NCBI GenBank assembly: GCA_947503525.1
Contig: CANNEA010000004.1
Coordinates: 62,001-126,000 of the forward strand
DNA length: 64,000 nt
From: an uncultured Carboxylicivirga sp.
GTDB taxonomy: Bacteria > Bacteroidota > Bacteroidia > Bacteroidales > Marinilabiliaceae
Direction of reading: 5' to 3'
The translations under genes were made by a program, and so were the position numbers. This document shows, one piece after another, positions 55,393 to 64,000 of the stretch (position 1 is the first letter of the stretch; the number at the start of each line of letters is the position of its first letter). The notes under the pieces are model-generated. The model was not told where the DNA came from, made no database searches, and saw nothing but the letters and a program-made list of their open reading frames with translations.

Positions 55393-55466
55393 GGTTCCGT
55401 AGCTTAATTGGATAGAGCACTGCGTTACGGCCGCAGAGGTTGCAGGTTCGAGTCCTGCCGGGATCA
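55393..55466 (+). tRNA. tRNA-Arg (ACG)
   Basis: Full cloverleaf of 74 nt. The acceptor stem pairs GGTTCCG with CGGGATC (two G-U), the D-arm AGCTTAATTGGATAGAGC is normal, the anticodon stem CTGCG/CGCAG holds the loop TTACGGC with anticodon ACG at 55427-55429, and the T-arm is GCAGG-TTCGAGT-CCTGC. The discriminator is A; CCA is not encoded. A34 would be edited to inosine by TadA. Confidence 0.97.
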
Positions 55467-55471
55467 CAAAA

Positions 55472-55505
55472 AAGCCATCAAATCATTGATTTGATGGCTT
55501 TTTTT
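55472..55505 (+). terminator. Intrinsic terminator after the tRNA
   Basis: AAGCCATCAAATCA and TGATTTGATGGCTT pair over up to 14 bp and are followed by seven T. The leading A-run means it may also end minus-strand transcripts of the sensor gene. Confidence 0.88.
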
Positions 55506-55597
55506 ATGAAGTCCATTTTCTGTATATAACAGTCCGCGAAAAAAGTAAAAGCAACTAATTCTAATTAGTTGCTAAAAGTAAATTTCATCTAGTAATT

Positions 55598-58500
55598 CTA
55601 ATTTACTGACAACGAATTTATCGCATCATCCAATTTCTCGGCTAAACCAGAGGTGCCGTTAATATAAACCGATATTTGCTGAATGGCCTGATTCACATTT
55701 GCAGCTTCATAGGATTGACTTTGTGATGATTCACGTATCTGAGCAATTAGAGCAACAATGTCTTTAATATAGTCTTGCAGTTCCAATATCTTTTCATTAG
55801 CCATATTAGATAACTCCAAACCGTTTTCCGACATCATCTTAATATTAGCCGCCACATCATGAGAGCTATCTGCTAACTTTTTAACTTCATTGGCAACCAC
55901 TCCAAAACTTCTCCCATAAGAACCTGCCTTTGCGGCTTCAATAGTTGCATTTAAGGATAATATGTTTGTAGTTCTTGCAAACTCAGTAATGTATTTAATA
56001 CCCTCTGATATATCCTTAATTGACTCAACTGTTTTACCAACCACCTCAACACTGACTTCAGAGTCTTTCTCAATGGTTCTGGCATTTTCATACATTTTCG
56101 AAGCTCCGTCAGCATTATCATTAATATCTTTGGCCATTTGCTCAATAGAAGCTGAAATTTCCTCGATTGTTGATGCCTGACTATTTGTGGCTTCCAGCAA
56201 TTCTTGCGAAGTTTGTCCAAGTTTCTCCTTTACTTCAATAACAATGGCATCCAACTTCTGTTTGGCTTCTGTTAGGCTGGAATTTTTACTTTCTGATTCG
56301 GCGGTAGCTTCTGCAACTTTCCGCTCCAATTCCATTCTTCGCTCTTTTAATACAACTGCCCGACGCCTTAGCAAATAACCTAAGGTGGCAACTGATAACA
56401 CAATCACTATGATTTTAAACCACCAGGTTGCGTACCAAATTGGATTGACGATCACTTTAATTTCAGCTCCTTCCTCATTCCATATTCCATCGTTATTGGC
56501 AGCTTTTACTTTAAACACGTATTCTCCTGCCGGCAAATTTGTATAATTAGCTTCACGTCGAGTACCGACATAATTCCATTCGGTCTCCAAGCCCTCCATC
56601 ATATACGCGTAGGTATTTTTTTCAGGAGCCAGATAATTAAGAGCTGCATAATGAATAGAAAAAACGGACTGCTTATGGTTTAACTCTATTTCCTCAAGGT
56701 AATTGATTCCTTTCGGAAGTGGTGAATCTTTTGTTCCAATCTCAGCGGATTGATTAAATAATCTAAAATCAGTAAACGCTAATCGTGGTTTATTTTCATT
56801 AAATCTAATCTCATCTGGTCTGAAGTAATTAACGCCGTCTTTTCCACCAATAAATAATCTTCCATCATCCGCTTTCAGAAAGCAGTCAGTGGTGTAATAC
56901 CCATTCTGAAGGCCATCTTCAACAGTAAAGGTTGTCAATTCCGATAACATTTCCTTACGAGTACTTTTATTAGCCAAATATTTAAATCGGCTAAGCCCTT
57001 TGCTAGTTGAAATCCAAATATAACCTTCGTTGTCTGCTACCACATTATCTATTTCATTTGATGGCAAACCATCCCATTCCCCAAAGGACAAAAAGTCGTC
57101 GGTTTCAGATCTGTATAAGCTAAGCCCCTCAGCGGTACCAACCCAAATATTATTATTCAAATCCATCCCCAAGGCGTTAATAACATTTGAACTTACACAT
57201 GTAGAATCATTTCTGGAATAGGAATACTTTATTTTGTTCTCAGCAGAACCTTTATAAACAACAATTCCGTCCAAGGTACCCAACCACACGTGGCCATTCG
57301 CATCTTTTAACGAACTATAACTTACAACATTATCTTCCTTCACAAAATCATTATCCGAATACTTAAATGCATTGTTTCCAGACACATCCTGATCAAGCAC
57401 ATATGTACCTTTTGAAGTAAGGAAGTAAATGTTATTTTCACTTCCTTCAATTATAGATGTAAAATCAAGATCTTGAGCAATATTATGAACCTCATTGGTT
57501 TCAGGTTTATATATACTTAAACCATCTTTGGTTCCCAAGTATATATTGTCGTTTTTGTCGCTGTAAATACACTCTATCCAGCTCGAATTCAATCCACCAT
57601 TATTCGACCAATCTTGTTGTACATATTCAAACATTCCGGTATTAAGATCCATTATGTTCAAACCACCACCTTGCGAGCCAATATATAAAAGATCTCCAAT
57701 TTGATGAAAACAACGCACTACACCAGGTTTAACGCAAAAATCATTTGCAGTGTTTTCTGTTATATGATCAAAATTAGATTGCTTCAGTGAGATATGATTA
57801 AATCCTGCACTCCAGGTACCTACCCATATCTCCCCCGAATTATCTTCCATTATTTCATAAGCAGAGTTTTGACTCAAGCTGTAGTTATCATTTACATGAT
57901 TTCGATAATGAATAAATTTAGGATTATTCGATTGGGTCTGATCAGAAGATATCACACTAAGACCATTGGGAGTGCTTACCCAAATATTACCTTTTGAATC
58001 TTCAGTCAGAGAATTGATCGCTCCATATGCCAAAGAGGTATTATCATTTGGATCATTAGAAATATGAACAAAGTTTTCTGAGTCTATATTTCCTAACCTG
58101 CTAATTCCAGCGTTTCGTGTCCCAACCCATATTTGTTTCTTTCTATCCACCACAACCGAGGAAGTAGATTTACTAGCTATACCATATGGTTTCTCGGGAT
58201 TATACAACCACCGCTTAACCACTTTTTTAGTCTTTGTGCTTAAGAGAAACAAACCTTCGCCAATAACTGCAACAAGCACATGCTGATCATCATAGACACG
58301 AACGCAACTTATTCCTTTATAGAACTCCTTCTCATGATCTTTTGTTACACGAATAAAATTATCATCCTCTCTATTGTAGATACACAAGCCCCATGCCGTA
58401 CCTAACCATACCTGCCCATCCGCATCCTCGCACATTGAATATACTGTTGCTGCGCATAAGGAAGTTGTATCATTAGCATTAGGAAAATAATTATGAAACA

Positions 58501-58867
58501 ATTCAGTTTCTGGATCATACCGGCTTAACCCTCTATTTTTAAGACCAGCCCAAATATGTCCCTTGTGATCTTCCATCAAATTCAGAACTTCGTTACCCCC
58601 AATACTATGAGGCAGATGAGGATTACTTTTATGATGTTTAAACTCCAGACCATCAAAACGCTCCAACCCACCACTTCTGGTGCCGATCCACACAAATCCA
58701 TTCCTATCCTGTAAGGTACAGTATACTGTATTCTGAGACAATCCATCATTAATATTATAACGTCTGGACTTAAATCCCTCAACCTGACTATGACTTTGCG
58801 TTACCGATAACAAAAGCAGAAGAATAAAAGAAACAATCTTTAAACTTGTAAGTTTTAATTTCAACAT
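55598..58867 (-). CDS. Propeller sensor fused to chemoreceptor signalling domain
   Basis: A 1089-residue membrane receptor. After a signal peptide comes a large periplasmic region of two Reg_prop beta-propellers (repeats such as [41 protein letters not shown]) and a Y_Y_Y domain ([20 protein letters not shown], about 770-790). One transmembrane helix follows (811-833). Instead of a histidine kinase, the cytoplasmic part (about 880-1089) is a methyl-accepting chemotaxis-type coiled hairpin with the tip [19 protein letters not shown] (964-982) and [16 protein letters not shown] after it. No HAMP domain and no CheA/CheW in the window. In Bacteroidota this sensor is usually joined to a hybrid kinase and controls glycan-use operons. 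Confidence 0.9.
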   Translation of the reverse strand: MLKLKLTSLKIVSFILLLLLSVTQSHSQVEGFKSRRYNINDGLSQNTVYCTLQDRNGFVWIGTRSGGLERFDGLEFKHHKSNPHLPHSIGGNEVLNLMEDHKGHIWAGLKNRGLSRYDPETELFHNYFPNANDTTSLCAATVYSMCEDADGQVWLGTAWGLCIYNREDDNFIRVTKDHEKEFYKGISCVRVYDDQHVLVAVIGEGLFLLSTKTKKVVKRWLYNPEKPYGIASKSTSSVVVDRKKQIWVGTRNAGISRLGNIDSENFVHISNDPNDNTSLAYGAINSLTEDSKGNIWVSTPNGLSVISSDQTQSNNPKFIHYRNHVNDNYSLSQNSAYEIMEDNSGEIWVGTWSAGFNHISLKQSNFDHITENTANDFCVKPGVVRCFHQIGDLLYIGSQGGGLNIMDLNTGMFEYVQQDWSNNGGLNSSWIECIYSDKNDNIYLGTKDGLSIYKPETNEVHNIAQDLDFTSIIEGSENNIYFLTSKGTYVLDQDVSGNNAFKYSDNDFVKEDNVVSYSSLKDANGHVWLGTLDGIVVYKGSAENKIKYSYSRNDSTCVSSNVINALGMDLNNNIWVGTAEGLSLYRSETDDFLSFGEWDGLPSNEIDNVVADNEGYIWISTSKGLSRFKYLANKSTRKEMLSELTTFTVEDGLQNGYYTTDCFLKADDGRLFIGGKDGVNYFRPDEIRFNENKPRLAFTDFRLFNQSAEIGTKDSPLPKGINYLEEIELNHKQSVFSIHYAALNYLAPEKNTYAYMMEGLETEWNYVGTRREANYTNLPAGEYVFKVKAANNDGIWNEEGAEIKVIVNPIWYATWWFKIIVIVLSVATLGYLLRRRAVVLKERRMELERKVAEATAESESKNSSLTEAKQKLDAIVIEVKEKLGQTSQELLEATNSQASTIEEISASIEQMAKDINDNADGASKMYENARTIEKDSEVSVEVVGKTVESIKDISEGIKYITEFARTTNILSLNATIEAAKAGSYGRSFGVVANEVKKLADSSHDVAANIKMMSENGLELSNMANEKILELQDYIKDIVALIAQIRESSQSQSYEAANVNQAIQQISVYINGTSGLAEKLDDAINSLSVN

Positions 58868-59199
58868 ATATTCGAATTTATGAAGACTTAGGCGTAATAG
58901 TCAATCCTGTTATTCTATACTCCTTTTGCTTTCCAAAGTTTTACTTAAATATAAAAATGGATAAGGTGACAAAAAGAACAGTAGAAGAGATACGTACAAA
59001 TCTATATTATTTATGCAGTTCTATGAGTTACATTTTCATACAAATTGGAGGTAGGAATTATTAAAAAGGCTCAAATAATACGCACCTAAAAACACATTAG
59101 AGGTGGTAAAATCTTGCTACTATAAAAGTGAATAAACCCACATACTAAACGAATTTTTCACCTCTTAAACACTATATTCGTAAACCAAATATTACGTTT
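58868..59199. other. Gene-free divergent intergenic region
   Basis: 332 bp between the divergent sensor and M50-like genes. TATATTCG at 59173-59180 (seven of eight -7 positions) may be the promoter of the protease gene. On the minus strand AAACTTTG near 58935 may play that role for the sensor. Nothing else is visible. Confidence 0.45.
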
Positions 59200-59847
59200 A
59201 TGAAGCAGAAACTTGTCCTCTTTTTTATAACCATCATATTATATTGGGTACTGAAAAACTATGTACCATACGGAGGCTATATACTTTACCCTATCACCTT
59301 ATTGGTTACTTTTTTTCATGAGACAGGACATGCCTTTTTTGCAGTTATTACTGGCGGTAGTGTGCATGGCATTCAAATAAACAACGATGGCTCTGGTTAC
59401 GCTATGATTGCGGGTGGTTTTTCCTTATTAGTGATTCCAGGTGGGTACATAGGAAGTGCTCTTTGGGGAAATCTGTTGCTTTATGTTTCGCTGTATCGCG
59501 ATCGCTATTCCAACATTATCCTTTACTTTTTAATGGCGATTCTGGTTTTCACTTCCATTGTGTGGTTTAATTCCATCGGAACAAGTGCAGTTTTATTGGT
59601 TTTTGCTGCTGTTATTTATTGGATATCCAGATTATCGAAATCAGTTCAGAATATATTCCTGATAGTAATCGGAACCAGCTCACTGGTATACATCCTTATG
59701 GATTTTAATGGTGGCCCATCATCCGACCTGGCCAAATTCACTTCCTTAATACCTATCCTCCCACAGTTTGGATGGGCTTTAGTTTGGTTAGCGATAGTGG
59801 TTTACTTTACACACCTCAACTTAAGGGGTATTTGGAAAAAATCGTAA
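59200..59847 (+). CDS. M50B-like integral membrane metalloprotease
   Basis: A 215-residue protein with about six hydrophobic segments. The zinc motif HETGH is at 40-44 inside the second segment (TFFHETGHAFFAV), as in site-2-protease-like M50B peptidases. A PDZ domain is absent and the protein is short. Its second metal ligand (an Asp in FNGGPSSD or similar) cannot be fixed. Substrate unknown. It precedes a GNAT gene by 38 bp. Confidence 0.8.
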   Translation: MKQKLVLFFITIILYWVLKNYVPYGGYILYPITLLVTFFHETGHAFFAVITGGSVHGIQINNDGSGYAMIAGGFSLLVIPGGYIGSALWGNLLLYVSLYRDRYSNIILYFLMAILVFTSIVWFNSIGTSAVLLVFAAVIYWISRLSKSVQNIFLIVIGTSSLVYILMDFNGGPSSDLAKFTSLIPILPQFGWALVWLAIVVYFTHLNLRGIWKKS

Positions 59848-59885
59848 TAAGCTAAAACCAAACCTTAATCATTAAACTTCTCACT

Positions 59886-60422
59886 ATGCTATACCCGAAA
59901 CTTAAATCAGACAGATTACAATTAAGACAATTAAAAGAAAGCGATAAGGATTTAATTTTCCAATATAGATCTGACTCCATTACAAATCAATATCAGGGTT
60001 TTATTCCAAACACGATAAACGATATCGAAACATGGATAAGCAAGATTAGTAAGGAATATAACAGTATCGATTCCTGGGCTCAATTGGCCATTATTCTTAC
60101 TGAAGATCAAAAATTGATAGGTGACGTTGGAATACACTTTATCGACAAATGGCAAGTGGAACTTGGAGTTACCCTAAATAAGGAATTCCATAAAATGGGA
60201 TATGCTCAGGAAGCATTAAGGAATACCATCGAACATTTATTTACCGATCTAAAAAAGCATCGAATAACTGCCTCTATCGATCCAGACAATTTAGCTTCAA
60301 TAAAATTAGTTGAAAGTTTCGGCTTTAGAAAAGAAGCTCACTTCAAAAAGAGTATTTTAATTAATGGCAAATGGGTTGATGATCTTGTTTATGCCTTATT
60401 AAGTGCTGAATGGAAAAAATAA
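59886..60422 (+). CDS. GNAT acetyltransferase, RimJ/RimL type
   Basis: A 178-residue acetyltransferase: start LKSDRLQLRQLKESDKDLIF, central strand QVELGVTLNKEFHKMGYAQE with the acetyl-CoA loop, and the closing DPDNLASIKLVESFGFRKEA. The pattern is that of RimJ/RimL-like N-acetyltransferases, which modify ribosomal proteins, drugs or small amines. Second in a likely two-gene unit with the M50-like gene. Confidence 0.9.
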   Translation: MLYPKLKSDRLQLRQLKESDKDLIFQYRSDSITNQYQGFIPNTINDIETWISKISKEYNSIDSWAQLAIILTEDQKLIGDVGIHFIDKWQVELGVTLNKEFHKMGYAQEALRNTIEHLFTDLKKHRITASIDPDNLASIKLVESFGFRKEAHFKKSILINGKWVDDLVYALLSAEWKK

Positions 60423-60446
60423 AAAGGCTCCGTATGAGCCTTTTTA
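60421..60446. terminator. Bidirectional terminator
   Basis: AAAAAGGCTC and GAGCCTTTTT form a 10-bp stem with a 5-base loop, between the convergent GNAT and malic enzyme genes. T-runs occur on both strands. Confidence 0.88.
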
Positions 60447-60455
60447 TTTGTTAAG

Positions 60456-62741
60456 TTATAATTCTATAATCTTATCATCCTTAGTTTGAGCATCAACTAC
60501 GGTTATAGCAGCCATGTCAATAATTTCCCTCACTGAACTCTGCATTTGAAGCACATGAATAGGCTTCCTGATTCCAAGAAGAACAGGTCCGATAATTTCA
60601 ACATTGCCCAATTGCTGCATCATTTTATAAGCAATATTACCTGCACTCAAGCTAGGAAAAACTACTGTATTAACATCTCTACTGCCCAATTTAGTAAACG
60701 GAAATTTTTTCATTCGTAACTGAGCATTAAAGGCATAATTAGCTTGCATTTCTCCATCAACAATCAATTCAGGATAATTTTCATGAAGATACTGCACAGC
60801 TTTTCTAACACGCAATGGACTGCCCTGACGTGTAGATCCAAAATTAGAGTAGGATACAAGAGCAACCACAGGATCGATATTAAACTTTTTAACCTCATTG
60901 GCAGTCAGCAAGGTGGTATCTGCCAAGGTACGCGATGAAGGCTGATAATTAACCGTGGTATCCGCAAAGAAATAAGGTCCTTTTTTAGTCATCACAATAT
61001 ACATTCCTGCAATGTGATTTAAGGTATTATTCGATCCAACAATTTGGAGCGCCGGCTTAATGGTATCAACATACTTACTTGCAAAGCCTCCTAAAAATCC
61101 GTCGGCCTCACCGGACTCCACCATCATGATTCCAAAATAATTTCGATCACTCATCTTACGACAAGCATCTTCCATATTTAAACCTTTACGGTTACGCTTT
61201 TCATATAGAAGTTTTGCATACCGTTCTTTCCGTTCTTCCTGCTCCTTCTCTTTGACATCAATAATTGTTAAATCTTCAATATCAATATTATTCTCATCTG
61301 CCAATTTAAATATTGCTCCCCTGTCTCCAAGTAAGATCGGTAAGGCCAGGCCTTCGTTACGAATGACATCAACAGCCTTAAGCACCTTAAAATGATCAGC
61401 ATCAGCAAATACAATTCGTTTTGGATCAGACTTAGCTTTAGTTCGCAAATCCCTGACCAGCTTATTATAAAGCCCTAATCGTTTCATTAAATTTATACGA
61501 TAGGCTTCCCAATCCTGAATCTCTTCTCGAGCCACGCCGGTTTCAATCGCAGATTTAGCAACGGCAGGTGCAACAACTGTTATCAATCGTGGATCAACAG
61601 GCTTTGGTATTATGTATTCTTTTCCAAAACTTAAGTTTTGACTTTTATAAGCCGCATTTACCTTATCCGGAACATCTTCCTTAGCCAACTCAGCCAAAGC
61701 ATATACAGCTGCAATCTTCATTTCTTCATTTATGGCTTTTGCCTTAACATCCAGGGCTCCCCGGAATATAAACGGAAATCCTAAAACGTTATTAATCTGG
61801 TTAGGGTAATCTGAACGTCCGGTAGCAATAATTACATCTTCGCGAGCAGCAATAGCTTCTTCGTAGCTAATTTCAGGAACCGGGTTGGCCAACGCAAAAA
61901 CTATCGGGTTATCATTCATAGATCGAACCATATCCTGAGTTAATACATTTCCTTTTGATAAACCAAGAAAAACATCTGCATCTTTTATAACCTCGCCCAA
62001 ACTGGTTAAATCAGATTCCTGAGCGAACTCAACTTTATATTTATTAAGATCGGTGCGCTTTTTAGTCATCAAACCTTTACTATCGCACATAAACACATTC
62101 TTAGGATCAACCCCCAACAGAATATATAATTTGGTACACATAATAGCTGAAGCTCCAGCTCCATTAACCACAACTTTAATTTTAGAGATTTCTTTATCTA
62201 CCAATTCCAAAGCATTAATCAATCCTGCTGCCGAAATAATGGCCGTCCCGTGCTGATCATCATGAAAAACGGGAATATCCAACTCCTCTTGCAGGCGCCT
62301 CTCAATTTCAAAACACTCAGGCGCTTTTATATCCTCAAGGTTAATCCCACCGAAAGTTGGTGAAATGGCTTTCACTACCTTTACAAATTCATCTACATCA
62401 GTCTCATCAACTTCAATATCGAAGACATCAACATCAGCAAAAACCTTAAACAATAATCCTTTTCCTTCCATTACCGGTTTTCCGGCAGCAGCACCAATAT
62501 TACCCAAGCCCAACACAGCTGTACCATTGGAAATAACGGCCACAAGATTTCCCTTTGCGGTATAACGATATACATCCTCCGGATTTTTTTCAATTTCCAG
62601 ACATGGCTCTGCAACACCCGGAGAATAGGCGAGCGACAGATCTAACTGTGTACTATACGGTTTAGTTGGGATCACTTCAATTTTTCCCGGCTTACCACTT
62701 TCGTGATAATCCAATGCATCTTGTTTTGTGAATGAGGCCAT
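60456..62741 (-). CDS. maeB: Malic enzyme with phosphotransacetylase-like domain
   Basis: A 761-residue NADP-type malic enzyme of the MaeB class, converting malate to pyruvate and CO2. Residues 1 to about 430 are the malic enzyme: [29 protein letters not shown] and [12 protein letters not shown] (Rossmann fold). Residues about 435-761 are a phosphotransacetylase-like domain ([16 protein letters not shown]-type region, and [20 protein letters not shown] near 710), which in MaeB proteins binds acetyl-CoA as a regulator and is not known to be catalytic. It is a single-gene unit. Confidence 0.95.
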   Translation of the reverse strand: MASFTKQDALDYHESGKPGKIEVIPTKPYSTQLDLSLAYSPGVAEPCLEIEKNPEDVYRYTAKGNLVAVISNGTAVLGLGNIGAAAGKPVMEGKGLLFKVFADVDVFDIEVDETDVDEFVKVVKAISPTFGGINLEDIKAPECFEIERRLQEELDIPVFHDDQHGTAIISAAGLINALELVDKEISKIKVVVNGAGASAIMCTKLYILLGVDPKNVFMCDSKGLMTKKRTDLNKYKVEFAQESDLTSLGEVIKDADVFLGLSKGNVLTQDMVRSMNDNPIVFALANPVPEISYEEAIAAREDVIIATGRSDYPNQINNVLGFPFIFRGALDVKAKAINEEMKIAAVYALAELAKEDVPDKVNAAYKSQNLSFGKEYIIPKPVDPRLITVVAPAVAKSAIETGVAREEIQDWEAYRINLMKRLGLYNKLVRDLRTKAKSDPKRIVFADADHFKVLKAVDVIRNEGLALPILLGDRGAIFKLADENNIDIEDLTIIDVKEKEQEERKERYAKLLYEKRNRKGLNMEDACRKMSDRNYFGIMMVESGEADGFLGGFASKYVDTIKPALQIVGSNNTLNHIAGMYIVMTKKGPYFFADTTVNYQPSSRTLADTTLLTANEVKKFNIDPVVALVSYSNFGSTRQGSPLRVRKAVQYLHENYPELIVDGEMQANYAFNAQLRMKKFPFTKLGSRDVNTVVFPSLSAGNIAYKMMQQLGNVEIIGPVLLGIRKPIHVLQMQSSVREIIDMAAITVVDAQTKDDKIIEL

Positions 62742-63032
62742 AATTAAATGATTTAGGTATAACTATAATCTGTTCTGATATCAGATATTAATCAATTGAT
62801 AATTAAAAGTAATAGGAGACATTATCAATTTAAGAACAATTTAAGAATAACATTAAATATTATCCATTATTAATTTGAGACATTTAAGTAGAATTCAATA
62901 AAAACTGAAGTATTTCGTTTATTTCGCCTCAAATTCTGATTATAAATTACAACTGATACACACCAATTAAAAATTGAATATTATTATCTTCACCGCCCTC
63001 TTATCAATAATTAACTGACGAATTATTAAAAT

Positions 63033-64000
63033 ATGCAATCAATTATAGGTCCCAATCAACACTTCATTGTCCTTGCTTTTATAATGGGTGCAGCTACTTT
63101 AGGCATATGGGTAGAGCATAAAAAATGGTTAGGTAAAATATCCGGAATATTGGTCACCATGATTTCAATGTCACTTTTGGCTATGATTGGATTGGTTCCG
63201 GTGGGATCGGGAACAGATGTGTCAGTTCCTGTTTACGATATGGTGTTTGAATACTTCATTCCTATTTCAATTCCACTCCTACTCTTGAGTTCTAATATTA
63301 TTAAAATAATTAAAGAAAGCGGCAAACTCTTAGTTGCTTTTATAGTGGGTGCCATTGGGGTTGTGATAGGCTGCTTTATTGCTTTTTATATAATCGATTT
63401 AGGTGAAGATGCCGGAAACACAGCTGGAGTAATTGCAGCTACACTTGTAGGGGGAAGCATTAACTTTATTGCCACAGGCGAAGTCCTGAACTTTAGTACA
63501 AACCCATATTTTTCTGCAACCATAGCTGTTGATAACTTTGTAGCTAACCTTTATATATTATTTCTCTTTCTTGTTCCGGCTTTGGGCTTCCTCAAACTTT
63601 TTTTTGCACCTACCAATACAGAAAACAGTAAACAAGAAACAAAGATTGATTCTGAAACTAAGAGTTCCATAACAATGGAACGTATTGCATTGGTTATTTT
63701 AATAGCTATTGCTTTGGCAGCTGCGGGTAAATTTATTGCCCCTTATTTGCAGACAGCACTTAACACGCCACTTAATTTGAGTATTCTTATTATTACTATT
63801 CTATCACTAATTATGGCCAATATCTTTCCTAAAAAACTTCAAATTCTGGAAAACACATCTTTTTCCATTGGCCTTTGGATGATGTATGTTTTTTTGGCTG
63901 TAATTGGCGCCTCAACAAACTTACAAGAGGTACTTAAAGTTGGCCCACCATTATTATTATTCTACATGATTATTATGGTGTTTCATTTCCTATTTCTACT
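63033..64000 (+). CDS. DUF819 family membrane protein (partial, cut by window end)
   Basis: The first 322 codons of a multi-pass membrane protein. The start is at ATG 63033 (MQSIIGPNQHFIVLAFIMGA). The segment AGVIAATLVGGSINFIATGE (about 130-149) is the DUF819 signature. At least eight hydrophobic segments are visible before the window edge. DUF819 proteins are predicted transporters; E. coli-type and plant relatives have been discussed as carriers for organic anions, but the substrate here is unknown. Nothing shows a frameshift. Confidence 0.88.
   Translation, partial: MQSIIGPNQHFIVLAFIMGAATLGIWVEHKKWLGKISGILVTMISMSLLAMIGLVPVGSGTDVSVPVYDMVFEYFIPISIPLLLLSSNIIKIIKESGKLLVAFIVGAIGVVIGCFIAFYIIDLGEDAGNTAGVIAATLVGGSINFIATGEVLNFSTNPYFSATIAVDNFVANLYILFLFLVPALGFLKLFFAPTNTENSKQETKIDSETKSSITMERIALVILIAIALAAAGKFIAPYLQTALNTPLNLSILIITILSLIMANIFPKKLQILENTSFSIGLWMMYVFLAVIGASTNLQEVLKVGPPLLLFYMIIMVFHFLFL

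Noticed and set aside
55285..55467. A 60-codon minus-strand frame with the sequence MIPAGLEPATSAAV
   Set aside because: It is the reverse complement of the tRNA-Arg gene; this peptide is a well-known false gene call over tRNAs.

Overview
The window is a piece of an AT-rich chromosome from the phylum Bacteroidota, most likely an anaerobic or facultative member of the Marinilabiliales type (the order is an inference). The evidence is Bacteroidota-type promoter boxes (TAnnTTTG) in front of several genes, and many families typical of the phylum: NigD-like, DUF3078 and DUF6261 proteins, a Reg_prop/Y_Y_Y sensor, GH13 and sortilin-type BNR proteins, and PIF1-like helicases with extra C-terminal domains. 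There is one tRNA (Arg, ACG) and no rRNA, CRISPR array or intact insertion sequence.

Layout. 0-3 kb: ArfB ribosome rescue factor, an acidic unknown protein, and a YbiT-type ABC-F protein with a degenerate second nucleotide site. 3-6 kb: an accessory patch with a lipoprotein, an ImmA/IrrE-like protease plus DUF4411 PIN pair (toxin-antitoxin-like), two attC-like or long inverted-repeat elements around the pair, and an HxlR regulator broken by one stop codon. 6-8 kb: a lipoprotein GH13 amylase. 8-10.5 kb: a DUF6261 protein followed by decayed DNA with an 85-bp tandem repeat and an N-terminal remnant of a P1 (DmpA-like) peptidase. 10.5-16.3 kb: a beta-lactamase-fold serine hydrolase, citrate synthase, and a TetR-GNAT-RsgA operon with a visible promoter and operator. 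16.5-20.4 kb: two SnoaL-like proteins, a lipoprotein and a PIF1-like helicase. 20.5-25.3 kb: an XdhC-MocA-unknown-IorA-IorB operon for a Tat-exported molybdenum hydroxylase. 25-29 kb: a SpoIIAA-like protein and a large sortilin-like propeller protein.

29.4-42.3 kb is the most interesting region. Nine genes all lie on the minus strand: CitD-CitE fusion, CitF, an IDH-family dehydrogenase, a small HD-like protein, two different fused LeuC-LeuD-type hydro-lyases, an ALDH7 (aminoadipate semialdehyde) dehydrogenase, a LYS1-type and a LYS9-type saccharopine dehydrogenase. Read together they could encode the alpha-aminoadipate lysine pathway run backwards: lysine to saccharopine to aminoadipate to 2-oxoadipate, then reductive carboxylation to homoisocitrate, homoaconitate and homocitrate, and cleavage to acetate plus 2-oxoglutarate. 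There is no homocitrate synthase, which argues for breakdown rather than synthesis. The sum is redox-neutral on paper. This is a hypothesis; the individual family assignments are firm.

42.6-64 kb: DUF3820, an AraC regulator, a DoxX-pirin operon with a promoter and palindromic operator, DUF3078, MscS, a HAD phosphatase, a UPF0126 membrane protein, a PIF1-TPR fusion next to a large TPR protein and an M23 peptidase, a NigD-like lipoprotein, the tRNA, a propeller sensor fused to a chemoreceptor-type signalling domain, an M50-like membrane protease, a GNAT, a malic enzyme-phosphotransacetylase fusion, and the start of a DUF819 membrane protein cut by the window edge.
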